Assembly: GCF_018812025.1 (NCBI RefSeq)
Contig: NC_063045.1
Coordinates: forward strand, 58,432,383 to 58,496,382
Origin: Megalobrama amblycephala
Lineage: Eukaryota > Chordata > Actinopteri > Cypriniformes > Xenocyprididae
DNA: 64,000 nt
Reading direction: 5' to 3'
Shown here: piece by piece, positions 12,601 through 26,330 of the stretch
Numbering within the stretch: position 1 is the first letter of the stretch
Layout of the letters: every line of letters begins with the position of its first letter
Notes under the pieces: model-generated
The model's database searches: none
Told to the model about the DNA's origin: nothing
The model's input: only the letters and a program-made list of their open reading frames with translations
Translations under genes and position numbers: made by a program

Positions 12601-15600
12601 AAATACAATTATAAAAATGTACACATACATACATAATTTTATTATGTATAAGATAACAAAAATCACAAAACGTAACATTTTACTCGTTTTACTCGCTTTA
12701 CTCGATGTTATATACAAATATGAGTCACAAAGTATATTTTAAAAAAAGCTGGAAAGCCTATAATTCACTGAAGTGACATTTACTGTAGGAAATAAGGACA
12801 CATTTTGTGAATTTGTACATACATTGAATAGCAAGAGCTCCCAGTTGGGTGCTGATATTAAAGGGACAGGGAAGTCTCCCCTGCAGAACATCCTGCTTCA
12901 CCTGCAGAAAGAACTGATACCTGAGAGAAGACAGAAAGACGGACAGTATAAGAGTATAAGACTGCACTGCAGTCAAACAAAACCAAAACCATATAGCACC
13001 ATATTACTGAAATGACTGAATGACTGTATCCCTAATTCCTAAACTATGCTGATTTATTACAAAACACGCACCTTGTAATTTCCTCTTTCAGTTTACAAGG
13101 ATCTTCAGCATAAAACTTCACCCCAAAGTAGAGCGTGTACGGAGGTCCAGCTGGAAAGAAGAAAACAACCGATCAACACTAAACACTAAATAAACCCTAA
13201 CCAAACCAGTCCTAACCAGTAGCAATGCGACATTTTCAATGTGATTTCAAAGTGATCTGTCTGTCCTCAATTAAAGCAAAAATGATGCACAATATGACAC
13301 AATCACAGCCGATCAGAACATATTTGATGTTTAAAGTAGAGCAGGATGTTTGACCAATGAGATTCCACAGTGGGCGTGGCTACTTAGCATAATGTGCCAC
13401 AAACAGATACCAAGAGATGATGAAATCAGAAACATGGATCAGGATTTATTATTTTAGTGCTACACAGATTACATATCCCAATAATTCATTATCAAAGAAA
13501 AAACAATAATTATAGGTAATTTTAAGCAGTTTCACAAAACAATTACATGTAGTATATTAGTATCACTCTCTACATCCAGGCAAAAATACAGTGTAATTTA
13601 AAGTGACCAGTTTTACATTCCTGCAAAACTGTTAACAACCAAACCTGAAGCAGCTAGTCAGGATTATTTTGGGTATGTTATGGGAGGGTTAAAGAGAACC
13701 TGTTTTGCCCTTTTTCAAAGTCTTAATTTTGTCTTGACCTACTAGAACAGGTTTTCATGCTTGAATGTTCAAAAAACACATTATTTTCCCCATATTTGAG
13801 ATTTGTTGCAGCTCCTCTCTTCCCAGTCTGTCAGTAACGCTCTGTTTAGTTCCTGTCTCTATGAAGCCCCTCCTTCTGAAAAGCACAATGTGCTCTGATT
13901 GGTCAGCTGGAGCAGTGTGTTGTGATTGGTCAAGCGCTTTGAGCGTGTTTGGGAAATGTTCCGCCCCTTACCATAATCCGCCAGTTTCAACACACTACTA
14001 ACTGATCTGGCCCCGCCCCTTTATTTCGCACATGCCTTGGTTATTTAAATGAGGAATATTGTGACGTGTTCATTCCTGGAAGAAAACTCAAGACTACAAT
14101 GGAGGCGTTTCAGGGAGTTCAGAAACAGTGACACTGATATAGAGAATAACTCCCGCTGGAGGGAATTTATAACTTTGCAGACCTTTCTCACGCTCAAACA
14201 GCAACATTACACACTAAAGAAATTTGAAAATGTTAAAAAGCATAATAGGACCCCTTTAAAACAATAGGGTTAGCAATATATCTAGGTTGTACACTAGATT
14301 AAAAAGCAGCAACACTGATATATAATGCATTAATTTCCCAGAGGAGTGAATTACTGAATTAAACAAATGCGTTGTAAATTTTGCCCTACATTCACATCAG
14401 TAGATATGCAAATACTCAACTTGCTGTGCAACTAAACACACAAACATAACTTTATTCATTACTACTTATTTGGATGGGTTTAACTGCATAATTACTTCCA
14501 AATTATCATTTGAAATGCCGTATGAGTTTTATCAGGAGGCCTTTAAAGAATCATTACAGCTCTGTCTCATGCTGCGCTGATCCATTTTTAATCTCCACTG
14601 AAAATGGGGGGGTAATCATAAGGTCAATGTGTTTCGTCCCATGATGCACAAAGAATTAAAGACCATCTCTGAAGATTTCTGAAGACGAAGCGGTGTATTT
14701 TTATTAGAAAACCAATGCATACTTACTTGTTATCAAATCTTTATGTTCAGCAAGTGTTTTTGAGGAATCAAGCCAAAACTGTAAATACAAGAGAAGAGAT
14801 TTGATCAGATACAAGATCAAAACACAATAAACATCTTGTAACTGAAGCATCAGACTTTAATTAGTGAGTACTACTGAAGCTTTACTTTAGTTCCTCCCAA
14901 AAGCTTTGAGCTGCTGAGATGTTCAGTCATGCAAGTGCTGGCATAATATGAGGCCTATTAAAACCGGCCTCTGAAACAGGCTCATTAAAAATGTGTGCAA
15001 GAGTCACTGTGGCCTCCATCAATAAAACATGAAGTTTGAGCACGTCAGAGCGTGTCGTCTAGAGCTGAAAGAGTGTCTGTGGCCAGTAGCAGCCTTTGCT
15101 ATGCCAAGAAATTAACGGGGCTTGGGGCAAAAACGCCACCAAAATGAATAAAAACACTTCCAAAAAGCAAGATATGTTGCAAAAAAAAAAAAAAAGTCTC
15201 AGTATAAGTTCTTGTTTTTGATATTTATAAGCAATATCATACGAGCAAAAGTGCTGTTTTCCCGAATATCAGCACGTTTACAAATGTGATATTGATTTTA
15301 TACAATTCAATAAACAATAAGTTAATAGGCTGTTGGGTGACATACATTTTAGACACAATTAGGGCTGCCCCCTAATAGTCGACGAGAAGAGGCTTAGTCG
15401 ACCAAAATTTTTTTAGTCACTTAGTCGCAGGGGGAAAAAAATCCACAGGAAGTGGCAAAGTCACGCAGTCCGTGAGGGACAGATCGTTAACAGCTGGTCT
15501 ACGTGGTAATTACAGTACATCGGGCAGGACATCCAAACGCTCGCCTATCATTCATCGACCTCAAATATGGCTTATCATCTCAAACATGCAAGTAGTAGCA

Positions 15601-18600
15601 ACTTAACATGGCTGCTCGCTTTAACGTTAACCAAGAAAAATGTGGGCTATTCAAGTGTTTGTGTGAAAGCTGAATAGTAGTGTGCTTAATGCATGACAGC
15701 TAACATGGAGGCGTCGATGCGATCACTCGCACTTAAAATACTCGTCATTTTTGGTCATACAGATAAGAGTAATACATCTTTTGAATCTGTGAAGAGTCTA
15801 CTTTTATTTGTGTGCACTCACAATAACAACAATCTCTGTGAACTTGAGCGCGATAACAAAAAGAACCGAAACTCCATGTAAACTTGCCTCACAGACATGA
15901 CAAATAAATCTATATAAAGCGAAATGTCTACTCTTAAATGGACCATTTCAAATGGAAAACAAATATTCTCGGGTTATGTAATCCGTATGAAACGTGCATA
16001 TAGGTGCGTCAACTACTGTGATGACGAGTCAGCATTGTCAACTTCATCACTGCAGCCGAAAATACAGAAAACACTAGTTTATCAATTATTAAAATGTTAA
16101 AACAGCCTCCATGCTTTTTTCCCCCAATGCAGTCATTATCATCACTTCTGCCGGTGCGCTGCAACAGGCTTTATGCGTGAGCTTGAACGCTGATTAGGCT
16201 ATGCAGGCATTAAAGGTCTTTTATTATGATTTATATAGTTTATTAACCCTCTTTTTTCAGGGCCCTGGAGAAGTTTTGACATGCCCTGACATTTGTGCTT
16301 TTTTCAGTTGTTCATAAACATCTTAATGGAAAAAAGTGTCATTACACTGTATTCAGCACAAACTAGGCTACAATAATATGTGAGGAACATGTATGTACAT
16401 GTTTGTGTTTTTGAAGGAATAACGTTTATGCGTGGTTATTGAAAAAACAAAAAACTTAAGTCACTGAAATAAAGCCAAAAAATATATATTAAATCTGTGT
16501 TCACAAGACTTCTGTGTATTGGAGGTTGTAGACTAGATGAATCTTGTGAATCTCGTGAATCTTCATGAATAATAAGGTGATTCACACCTGAGAAGACAAA
16601 AGATTTGCATAATGATCTTTAATGACTTGCATATCAATGAGCTCTTTCAGACAGGTAGGCTGTGAAAAAACCTTCTGTTGATCATGTCTCAAGCTCATCA
16701 TGGTGTATATCAAACATACAGAAAAAACAGCAATACTGTGAAATATTATTACAATTTAAAATAATGGTATTCTATTATATACTTTAAAATATAATGTATT
16801 TCTGTGATGCAAAGTGTCTGAACAATTATGTTACCTCGATGGCATTTCATATAGCCTTTTAGATTAAAAGCATGCACATTTGGAGAAATATTGATGGATT
16901 CTCATATGTTTATGTCAATTTTCTATACAGAGGAGTAATATTTATTTCATATTTATTGTAATCACTATGAGCGCTGGATACTGTGTTTTCAATTCATACT
17001 TGCAGCCGGAGGGTGCTCTGTGCACATTTAGTCCACAAATTAATCTAGAGAAGAACAGGACATTCCAGGAACTAACAGAGGCTCCCAGAGATCACTATAA
17101 CATACAAATAAACACTTTTCAAGACAATAAATACACGATTGAGACAATGTATACATGTGTTGCCTCAGAATTTGCGTCTGAATAGCGCTCGCTCCGTGGG
17201 CGTGGCCGCATTAGCGGATAATGAGCTGAATCACGGACGTCTGACATGTGTCTCTTTTCATACAGATTACATAAACACAGAATTTTGACTTACACGATTT
17301 AAAACCTGACATTTCAACGTTTCTTTAGACATAAGTCTAATTTTTTTGTGATTAGTATTCACTAAGTTACAGCTCATTTTCTGAGAACTATCAGATTGGA
17401 CTTCGTTCAGAGGGAGATCACGCATCATGTTGGTTTTCTTTATTTTACAAAAAGCACAACATTTTGTTTTTACTCTGAGTGTACACAAATAAAAGAAGAT
17501 ATTCCACAGATTAAAATGGTGTATAGCTCTTAATTGTATGTGCAACATTAACAGTAGTATTTTGAGTCTCTTTCACACTGGTAAGAAAAAAACCGAGGTG
17601 GTATCGCCAGTGTGACCGCCGACCCGAGGGAGTTAATAAACATGCGATTAGTCGACTAATCGCTTAAAATGAACGATTACTAGTCGACCAGAAAAATACT
17701 GGTTGAGGGGAGCCCTAGACACAATATTGTCAATTTTCTCTCTCTCTATTTTGCCAACAAAAATTGTTCCAAACTGTAGAGCCACTGCGCATCTCGGAGC
17801 GACACACTTTCAGTTTCATTACTGAATGAATTCGCATTTTTGAATGAATCGTTTAATAATTGACCTGACGGCTCACTCACTTCTGCTTTGTCCCTGAATT
17901 AATCAGCCATTTTAAACAAATCGTTTGACTGAATGATTCAATGACTAGCTCGTTAAGACAATGATTTGTCGCCACCTACTGGTGGTTTTAGTGTCATTTC
18001 AATTAGGAACTGAGGGATGAAGATTGAACGCCGTTTTTGTTTTCAGTCATGATTGTAACAATGGTTCTGGTTATAGAGATAGAATGCATTTATAAATAGG
18101 CTATTAAGAGCAAAATATGAGATAACATTGTAATTATAACAAAGATAAAGTAAATGCATCGAAGTGCAATCATGGAAGCATTGACTGAATCTTCAGCTCT
18201 TGTGTGGAAGTGTCATGTTATGTCCAAAGAGATAAGACAGAGACCTAAAAACACACCAACTCAAAAGGCAATACAATCTGTGGGATTTTTTCACCTGTTT
18301 TATGGTCCAGTAGGTGAAAATAGTGCATCCGATCGCTAAAGTAACAGCACACCTCTCTTCAACAACACACACGATTTGAGTAATTCAAATGCTGCAGGAC
18401 AATGCACAAACTGAACTTCAACACTAATTATGAGCAATATTAAAATTGATGCTTCCATTAGCAAACAAAACATCAACTATGAGGGCATTAAAAGTGATTT
18501 ACTCAATCTGTGAGGCGGTTCAGCTAATTAACATCTCACAGGCTCTATAATGAACAGATCTCAGAGATTACCATGCATAAACACAGCCTGAAGATCTTCT

Positions 18601-21600
18601 TAATATTTTAGACTCTTGTCAGGTGATATTTCAGTGAAGTCATAAGGGGATTGTATCTGGCATTGCCTTGAAGACAAAATTTATACGCCATTTAATGGAT
18701 GTGCAAATGCATGCATGAAATACTTTATATGAGCACGGGAAGCTTCACTTCCCAACAAACACAATAAACTCCCTCTGAACCGCATTTGCATAGAGAGACA
18801 ATGCAAACAAACATGTGTGCAAACAACAGGAAACGAGGTGTGTGTGCAGACGGAAAGAGGATTAGTGCTGCACGTTATTAAATTAGAATACATTAATTGA
18901 GTCACTAAAACTCATCTAATATCACATTAGAGCAGCTGGTGTGTTTCAGCGAACTGAAGAGCTCAAAAACACAACAATTTACAAGAACAAGGAGGATGCT
19001 TTACAACATTCAGGGCTGATGATTTGAACAAACCTTTACTTTTTTACTACTAAGTGATCATCAGACTTACAATATTCACTTGGTCGATGATAAAACCAGT
19101 GAAAACATATCCCACAAACTTACATTGAAGGAATGTTAACAATGACCCCAACTACATATCAACAGAGCAGAAGATGCAACAGAAATGTTCAAAATAAGAG
19201 GCTTTTCCTCCTATAAATGAGGACAGATGTTTTATTTTGCATGTCTAACAGCATGTTAAAAATGTCCCAACAAAATGTGTGCCAAAGGAATTCTCAGTGC
19301 CTTACAATTAGATGAGGCATCTATGAGTCAAGAGCGCATGTAACCCACACCCACAGAGCAGAAACCACCACACTACCACGTAAATTACACTGTTTTGAAT
19401 AGGGATTTTTATCTCCTGTCTCTTTTTACCGTAATAACCGTTCATAGAGTTGATAGATTTGTGCAAGTGTAAATGTAAGTTACGGCGTGCCTCTCGCCCA
19501 CCTCATGCTCAGTAATAAATCCAGGTTCATGGGACAGGGCCCGGAAGGCACTGTGGGAAACACCTTTCTGACACAACACTGCACTTTGCCTTACCCAAAA
19601 TTTGGCCCCTGGGTAAACCTTACCAGCTTGACCTCAGATGTGACCCTTAGGACCTCATGACCAGTTAATGGTTTAACAAACTTTCTTAAAGGAACAGTGC
19701 CCAAAAGAAGATATTTTGAAGAATGTTGGTAAACAAACAGACTTTTTTGTTGATTTCCCGTATACACTCTTAAAAATAAAACGTAGGAGTATCGTTAGCT
19801 TAGACGCCTCTCGCGGTTCAAACAAATAGGGATGTGCAACAAACTCAAGCTCCTCTTCTCTTATTTCAAAATCCTCTGATATTTCTTGTTAAAATTTCTA
19901 GTTTTAGACTTGTAATTCGTGACCAGTGTTTTGTTTTTTTCTATCCTCTGTGATTCCGCATTCGTCATTACGTCACGCGTCGGGTCAGAGGTCATTCTTC
20001 CGCCGCAAATCGATCTGTACGGCCATTTGCCGGAAGCTAGTTATTATAGGAAACTCAAGTTTAATACTTTTCTTTTTGCAAAAACCCAATCGCTTCGCTT
20101 CAGAAAGCCTTTATTAACCCCCGGAGCCGAGTGGAGTACTTTGTTGATGGACGGATGGATGGATGCACTTTTTTGGTTCAAAATCTGGCCCCCCCTTCAC
20201 TGCCATTATAAAGCTGGGAAGAGCTGGATATTTTTAAATATATCTCAGATTTTATTCATCTGAAAGAAGATAGTCATATACACCTAGGATGGCTTGAGGG
20301 TGAGTAAATCATGGGATCATTTAAATTTTTGGGTGAACTATTCCTTTAAGTGAGAACCATTTTTTCTTAGTGCAAAGAACATTTTAATAATCTGAAGAAC
20401 CTTTTTTCCACTATAAAGAACCTTTTGTTCAATCTTCTCGGAACCATAGATGCCAAAAAAAAGAGCCTTTATTTTGGATAAAAAAATTGAGTGGAAGTCA
20501 ATGGAAACCAAAACGTTTGGTTACCAACATTCTTTAAAATATATTCTTTTGTGTTCTGCAGAAAAGAAGTCATACAGATTTTAAACGACATGAGGGTGAG
20601 TAAATGATGACAGAATTTGCATTTATGGGTGGACAATCCTTATCCTTTTTTTGGAGTTTTTATGTTCAATCATACATTTTTGGTACATGACATGAGGGTA
20701 AATGAGAGTAAATGATACCAGAATCTTAATTTTTGGGATGATCTGTTTCTTTAAGAGTTGATAATCTTCAAGCACTCACCGTTTGATGACTGTGGTCGCA
20801 ATAGCGAAGCCCAAAATACTCAGTTTCGGCGAGGTTCACGTGATTGAACGCATAATCCAGCACTACAGAACCTTTGGTTGTTTTCTGTGGAGAAATTAGA
20901 AATGCATTAGAAATGTCATCATGAACATACTGTTTTCATAATAATGCAAGCAACATCAAAGTTACGAGCTCGGCTGGGCTGGACTGCATCTCTCCTGAGG
21001 ATCTGCTGACAGTGAGAGGCGGGTTTGTGGCTTTGTTCTCTGATTTAATACAGCGCTTGACAGGTTACTTTCAACCACAAACCACACATATGATAAATGA
21101 CCCGTGCACACACCAGTTAAAGCATAAAAACACACACCACTAATGCCAATAAAGTTGAGCATGACTAAGGTAAATAGAGGTAAAAAGGAAAAACAATGAC
21201 TAAACCTGCTATTACATGACACTCTGTCTGATCATCTACCCCTTGTTTTTGAATATTTTAGCTCTAAAGCCAACTTCATTTTTTTACGCGTAGGCTAGTG
21301 TACATGCACAGTTGAATGCACAGCCTTGCAAAGTAAACTTCATTTGACTCGTACGCACACGCATGCGCAGTTTTGAGCAATCTCTCACCACGAATTACAG
21401 AAAAATTTAATTAGAGGCAGATTTAAAACATTTAAATTGTACCTGCCATAATTCCAAAAAAACCTAAACCAGTTCGGCCCTGTTCTAGTAAATTCATGCA
21501 ACAAGTACGTTACCACCAATAAAAGCTTTACTATGGTAATAAATCTTCAGTGTTTATGTGACATCTCTGCTGATAGTTGTGCAACTGCAGCTCACACGAA

Positions 21601-24600
21601 TGACACACGTCAGCTCATATGACACAAGGTGAGTGAGAGGAAACCTGCAGGAGTTTCTCCATGCTGGGAGTGTGTGTGTGTTTGTGTATGCTGTAAGAAC
21701 ACACACACGTATAAAACACACAAAGGATTTGGCGCATATTCAGTGTTTTGCAGCTCCACACAGACATATGTCATGATCGCTCCTATTACAGGCTGCAGGG
21801 TGAAACACAATGAACTTCACATCTGAAACACTATATACAACAGCAAACCCACAGGACTGAAATATCACACACAAGATCTCTTTAACATCTCCTAGACAGA
21901 GATGAGATTAAATGGAGAAAGTTTTAGTTTTTATTTAGATTTAATTTATTTTCAGTTTTATCTCTCCGCAGTTCAAACACTGATTGAATGATTACATGAG
22001 ATATGATGCATTTCATTTCTTTTAACATACCTTCTGATGTTCATTTATGTTTAGTTCATGCTATAACTAGTAGTAAAGAGGAAGAGATGATCCGTTCATG
22101 TGCTGCTTGAACTGAGAAGTCACGCCACATTAAAGAGAGTCAAAACCTGACATAAAAAAGTGACATAAATTTAAAGCCCAGACTTTGTTTCATGTGAAAA
22201 GTAACAAATCAAATAGGGCAGGGACAATAAATCGATTCATCTCGATTCATGGATCGATTCTGAGATGTTCCGAATGCATCGCTGTTAAATTCTGAGATTT
22301 AACAGCAGATGGTGCTCTAGCCTAGTTTTTATCCACACACTCAAATGCTCACGAAGAAGAGCGCTTGTGCATTCGGATGTGTACTTGGATGAAGGCTTTT
22401 ATGACAATTATGAGATTAATGTAAACAGCCCACTGCAAACACCCTTGTAATTCACTTTAAAGGTGCCGTAGAATGTCTTTTCAAAAGATGTAATATAAGT
22501 CTAAGGTGTCCCCTGAATGTGTCTGTGAAGTTTCAGCTCAAAATACCCCATAGATTTGTTTTAATAAATTTTTTTAACTGCTTATTTTGGGGCATCATTA
22601 ACTATGCGCCGATTCAGGCTGCGGCCCCTTTAAATCTCTCGCTCCCTGCCCTTCCGAGCTCTCGACTATAAGTGCAGTTATACAGTGCATAAACAAAGTT
22701 CACACAGCTAATATAACCCTCAAATGGATCTTTACAAGATGTTCGTCATGCATATTGCATGCATGCGTCGGATCATGTGAGTATAGTATTTATTTGGATG
22801 TTTACATTTGTTTTCTGAGTTTGAGTCTGTGCTCTGTGGCTAACGGGCTAATGTTACACTGTTGGAGAGATTTATAAAGAATGAAGTTGTGTTTATGCAT
22901 TATACAGACTGCAAGTGTTTAAAAATGAAAATAGCGACGGCTCTTGTCTCCGTGAATACAGTAAGAAACGATGGTAACCACATTTAACAGTACATTAGCA
23001 ACATGCTAACGAAACATTTAGAAATACAATTTACAAATATCACTAAAAATATCATGTTATCATGGATCATGTCAGTTATTATTGCTCCATCTGCCATTTT
23101 TCGCTATTGTTCTTGCTTGCTTACCTAGTCTGATGATTCAGCTGTGCACAGATCCAGACGTTAATACTGGCTGCCCTTGTGTAATGCCTTGAACATGGGC
23201 TGGCATATGCAAATATTGGGGTCATACATATTAATGATCCCGACTGTTACGTAACAGTCGGTGTTATGTTGAGATTCGCCTGTTTTCCGGAGGTCTTTTA
23301 AACAAATGAGATTTATATAAGAAGGAGGAAACAATGGAGTTTGAGACTCACTGTATGTCATTTCCATGTACTGAACTCAATTTTTGTAAATTCAATGTAA
23401 ATTCAATTTTTGATTGTAGGGCACCTTTAACCTTTTCAAACTTTATGAATTATTATTTTATAGAAGGTTCAAGTGGTGTGAGTAAGGAATTGGAAGCAAG
23501 CAGAGTACGACTGTTTTTAAAGCACGCAGTGCCATCTGCTGTTAAAAACTAAGCTCGGAATCGATTCGAGAGAGAATTGTGATGTATTCAGAAAATCTCA
23601 GAATCGATTCAGAATCATTTCTCGATTCGCGATTCAATGATTTACTGTCCCATTATTAGATGGGATGTGAGCGACAAATAATGTTTAGTGAAGTTTTGTT
23701 CATGCATCAACTGAAAAGAGTGTAGACTAAAAGATCTTGGTTCATCAAAATGAAGATTGTTTGAGATTGAGCTGTCATGTTTATGTACTGACACAGTCAA
23801 AACACACCATCGGAGCAGTGCTAATTAAATGTCATTATTTTGGTGATTGATTTTGGCCCTACAAAACTGATACAGTTGAAATAGAAAATGCATTTTTGAC
23901 CAAATATTTTCGGTTGCTGAAATTTCTGTGCATCACTCAGGGTGCACGGGTTTCCGCAACAACCATGTACTAAAAATGGAAACGTTTTTCCTTTGTGTTT
24001 TCCGTGTACAGAAAACAACATTGTCAAAGCGATCCCCGTTCACACGGATCCGCGAAAATGACTAAAACACTGTATTATGCTGCCAGGCCAGTAGGTGGCG
24101 ATGTCACTTTGTAAAGAAACACTACGCGCCTATACACATAAAGAATATCGGCCAATATATCGATATCAGACTTTTTTTGACTCCCGAATATTGGCATCAG
24201 CCCCCCAAAACCCCTATCGGTCAGGCTCTAAATTAAACGTCATTATTTTAGTCAATGATTTCGGCCCTCAGTTGAAAAACGAAAATGCATTTTTGACCAA
24301 ATATTTTCGGTTGCCGAAATTTCTGTGTATCACTCAGGATGTGTTTACGCAACAACAATGTACTAAAAATGGAAATGATTTTTCTTTGTGTTTTTCGTGT
24401 ACAGACGATGTTGTCAAAACAATCCTCATTCACACAGATCCACAAAATCGTATAAAAACACTGTATTATGTTGCCAGGACAATAGATGGCGATGTCACTT
24501 TGTAAAGAAACACTATGCACCTATAGACGAAACACGTAATACACATGCGCATGACGTCACCATTTTCACAAACGTACGTTTTTGTGGATTACAAGGAGAT

Positions 24601-26294
24601 AATAACGGTATCGTTTTCAAAAGATTGTGCTTTCAGGCCACCAAAACGCCACTGTCGTGTAAATGAACAGCCAAAACGCATAAAAAGTTAGTTAAAAACG
24701 GTGTTGTGTAAATGCCCCCTAAAAGTCAACTTTACAGTTGCAAAAACTGACCATGGTATGAAAACAACAGTAAACTCTGCATTTATTTTTCTATAAATAG
24801 TTTTTTTTTTTACTATGCCGACTGAACAGAAGAGATCACTGCTCACAGATGATGTATGTTTAAGGAGCTCACGTTCCCACACTGCCGGTACCCGGTGGCG
24901 AAATATCTATCAAAGCTGAACTCGCAGAGGGAACACAGGTACGGCCTTACCAGGGAAAAACCCCCCATTGTGTGTGACCTCTGATGTCAGTGTCGTAATT
25001 CAAATCCCAAAAGCCCAACGGGAGGAGAGGTGAATATGACAAACCGCAAACTCGCTGCTGAGTCCAAAGGGTCCCGGCACGAACGCGGCCAGGAAAGATC
25101 CTCCTAAAACATGCCTTCCACATTCCTGCCATATCACTCTTCCCGATAAGACATTAGTGCTGGTCAGGGTGGGAATGTTAAAATAACAGGGAAGAGTGAA
25201 ATGAATAGATAGGAAATGTATTTCCTTGTGTTGAGAAATGCTGCTTGGCATCGGCAACTTTCCCACTTACTGTAGATAAAAATGATACAATAGAAGGGCA
25301 AAGCTTTTCTGTGCTGGGAGAGAAACTTAAGCCGCCACATTATATATAATGCCCACGTCTTTTTATTTTCATCAGATAGTAATGTTGATAAACCCACAAC
25401 AGATTAGTGTTCATATGCATTATCAAATGTACCCTTATAACAGCCCTATATTGAGTGGCATTTGGAAAAAGTTAAAGCCGTGTAATGCATTTTAAATCCT
25501 AACACACAGAGAAATTGGTAACACACACTATATACATATACATATAGTAAAATTATACATACTGCATTTTGCAATAGTAGTATGATTAATGTGTTAGTAT
25601 GGCATTCTTTCTGAACACAGTCTTTGTTCATAATTCCAGATTTGGAAGTAAATAAAAAGAGCACAAGCATAGATCTAATAAATTAAGATGAATCTGTGGT
25701 GGTAAACGGCCTTTTGCATCAATTTCAGACTGTCAGGAAGACAGATGAGCTAATGAAGAATGAGACTGAGATTGTAAAGGTTTGTTTACTGAAAGCAGAA
25801 AGTGAAGCGCAGCAGGCGTCGTGTGTCTGATAACACAAGCTAATCAAATGAAAGCCTGATTGTGGTATTATGTCCAAAAGCACACAAAGAAGATTACCTC
25901 ATTAACACAATCCGACTCAAGTCCACCTACAAACACACAACCTGGAAAACATGCACAATGTGCACAAAAAACGTTTGCACTTTTTCAAATACTCTCCCAG
26001 CATCATCCAGTTTTGTTTACATTTCATTTTGCAAATGCAATTCTTTTTCTTTCTTTCATGTGATTTGGGGGTGAAATATGACCCGGACAAGTTCTTGACA
26101 GGTTTCTTCAGACCCATCCTCGTATGTGACTGATAATGGCAGCGTGAGAGATTCTGAAGGTTTGATCATTTAAGGCATTCTTTGAAACAATTAACTCCCT
26201 CTGACATGCCCTGCTGTCCCCATAGTAACGGGGTCACTACATTAACGAGACCTGACCATCTGCTGCTGCCGGCTGTATGGGTGTGGCAGTGACT

Positions 26295-26330
<36 letters not shown>

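Larger units (their letters stand above)
22219..23651. mobile_element. Outer DNA transposon with AATCGATTC-rich inverted ends, interrupted
   Basis: Left end CAGGGACAATAAATCGATTC with following CGATTCATGGATCGATTCTG. Right end GAATCGATTCAGAATCATTT then GATTCAATGATTTACTGTCCC, its inverted counterpart. Residual element sequence covers about 22219-22456 and 23430-23651; the centre is occupied by the element at 22457-23429. The superfamily is not certain. Confidence 0.7.

Noticed and set aside
19919..20263. 114-codon frame
   Set aside because: It lies in a known-looking cyprinid DNA element ending in GGGTGAACTATTCC and has no conserved domain.
24095..24666. 136-, 92- and 90-codon frames
   Set aside because: They fall in the duplicated transposon segment, with counterparts broken in the sister copy.
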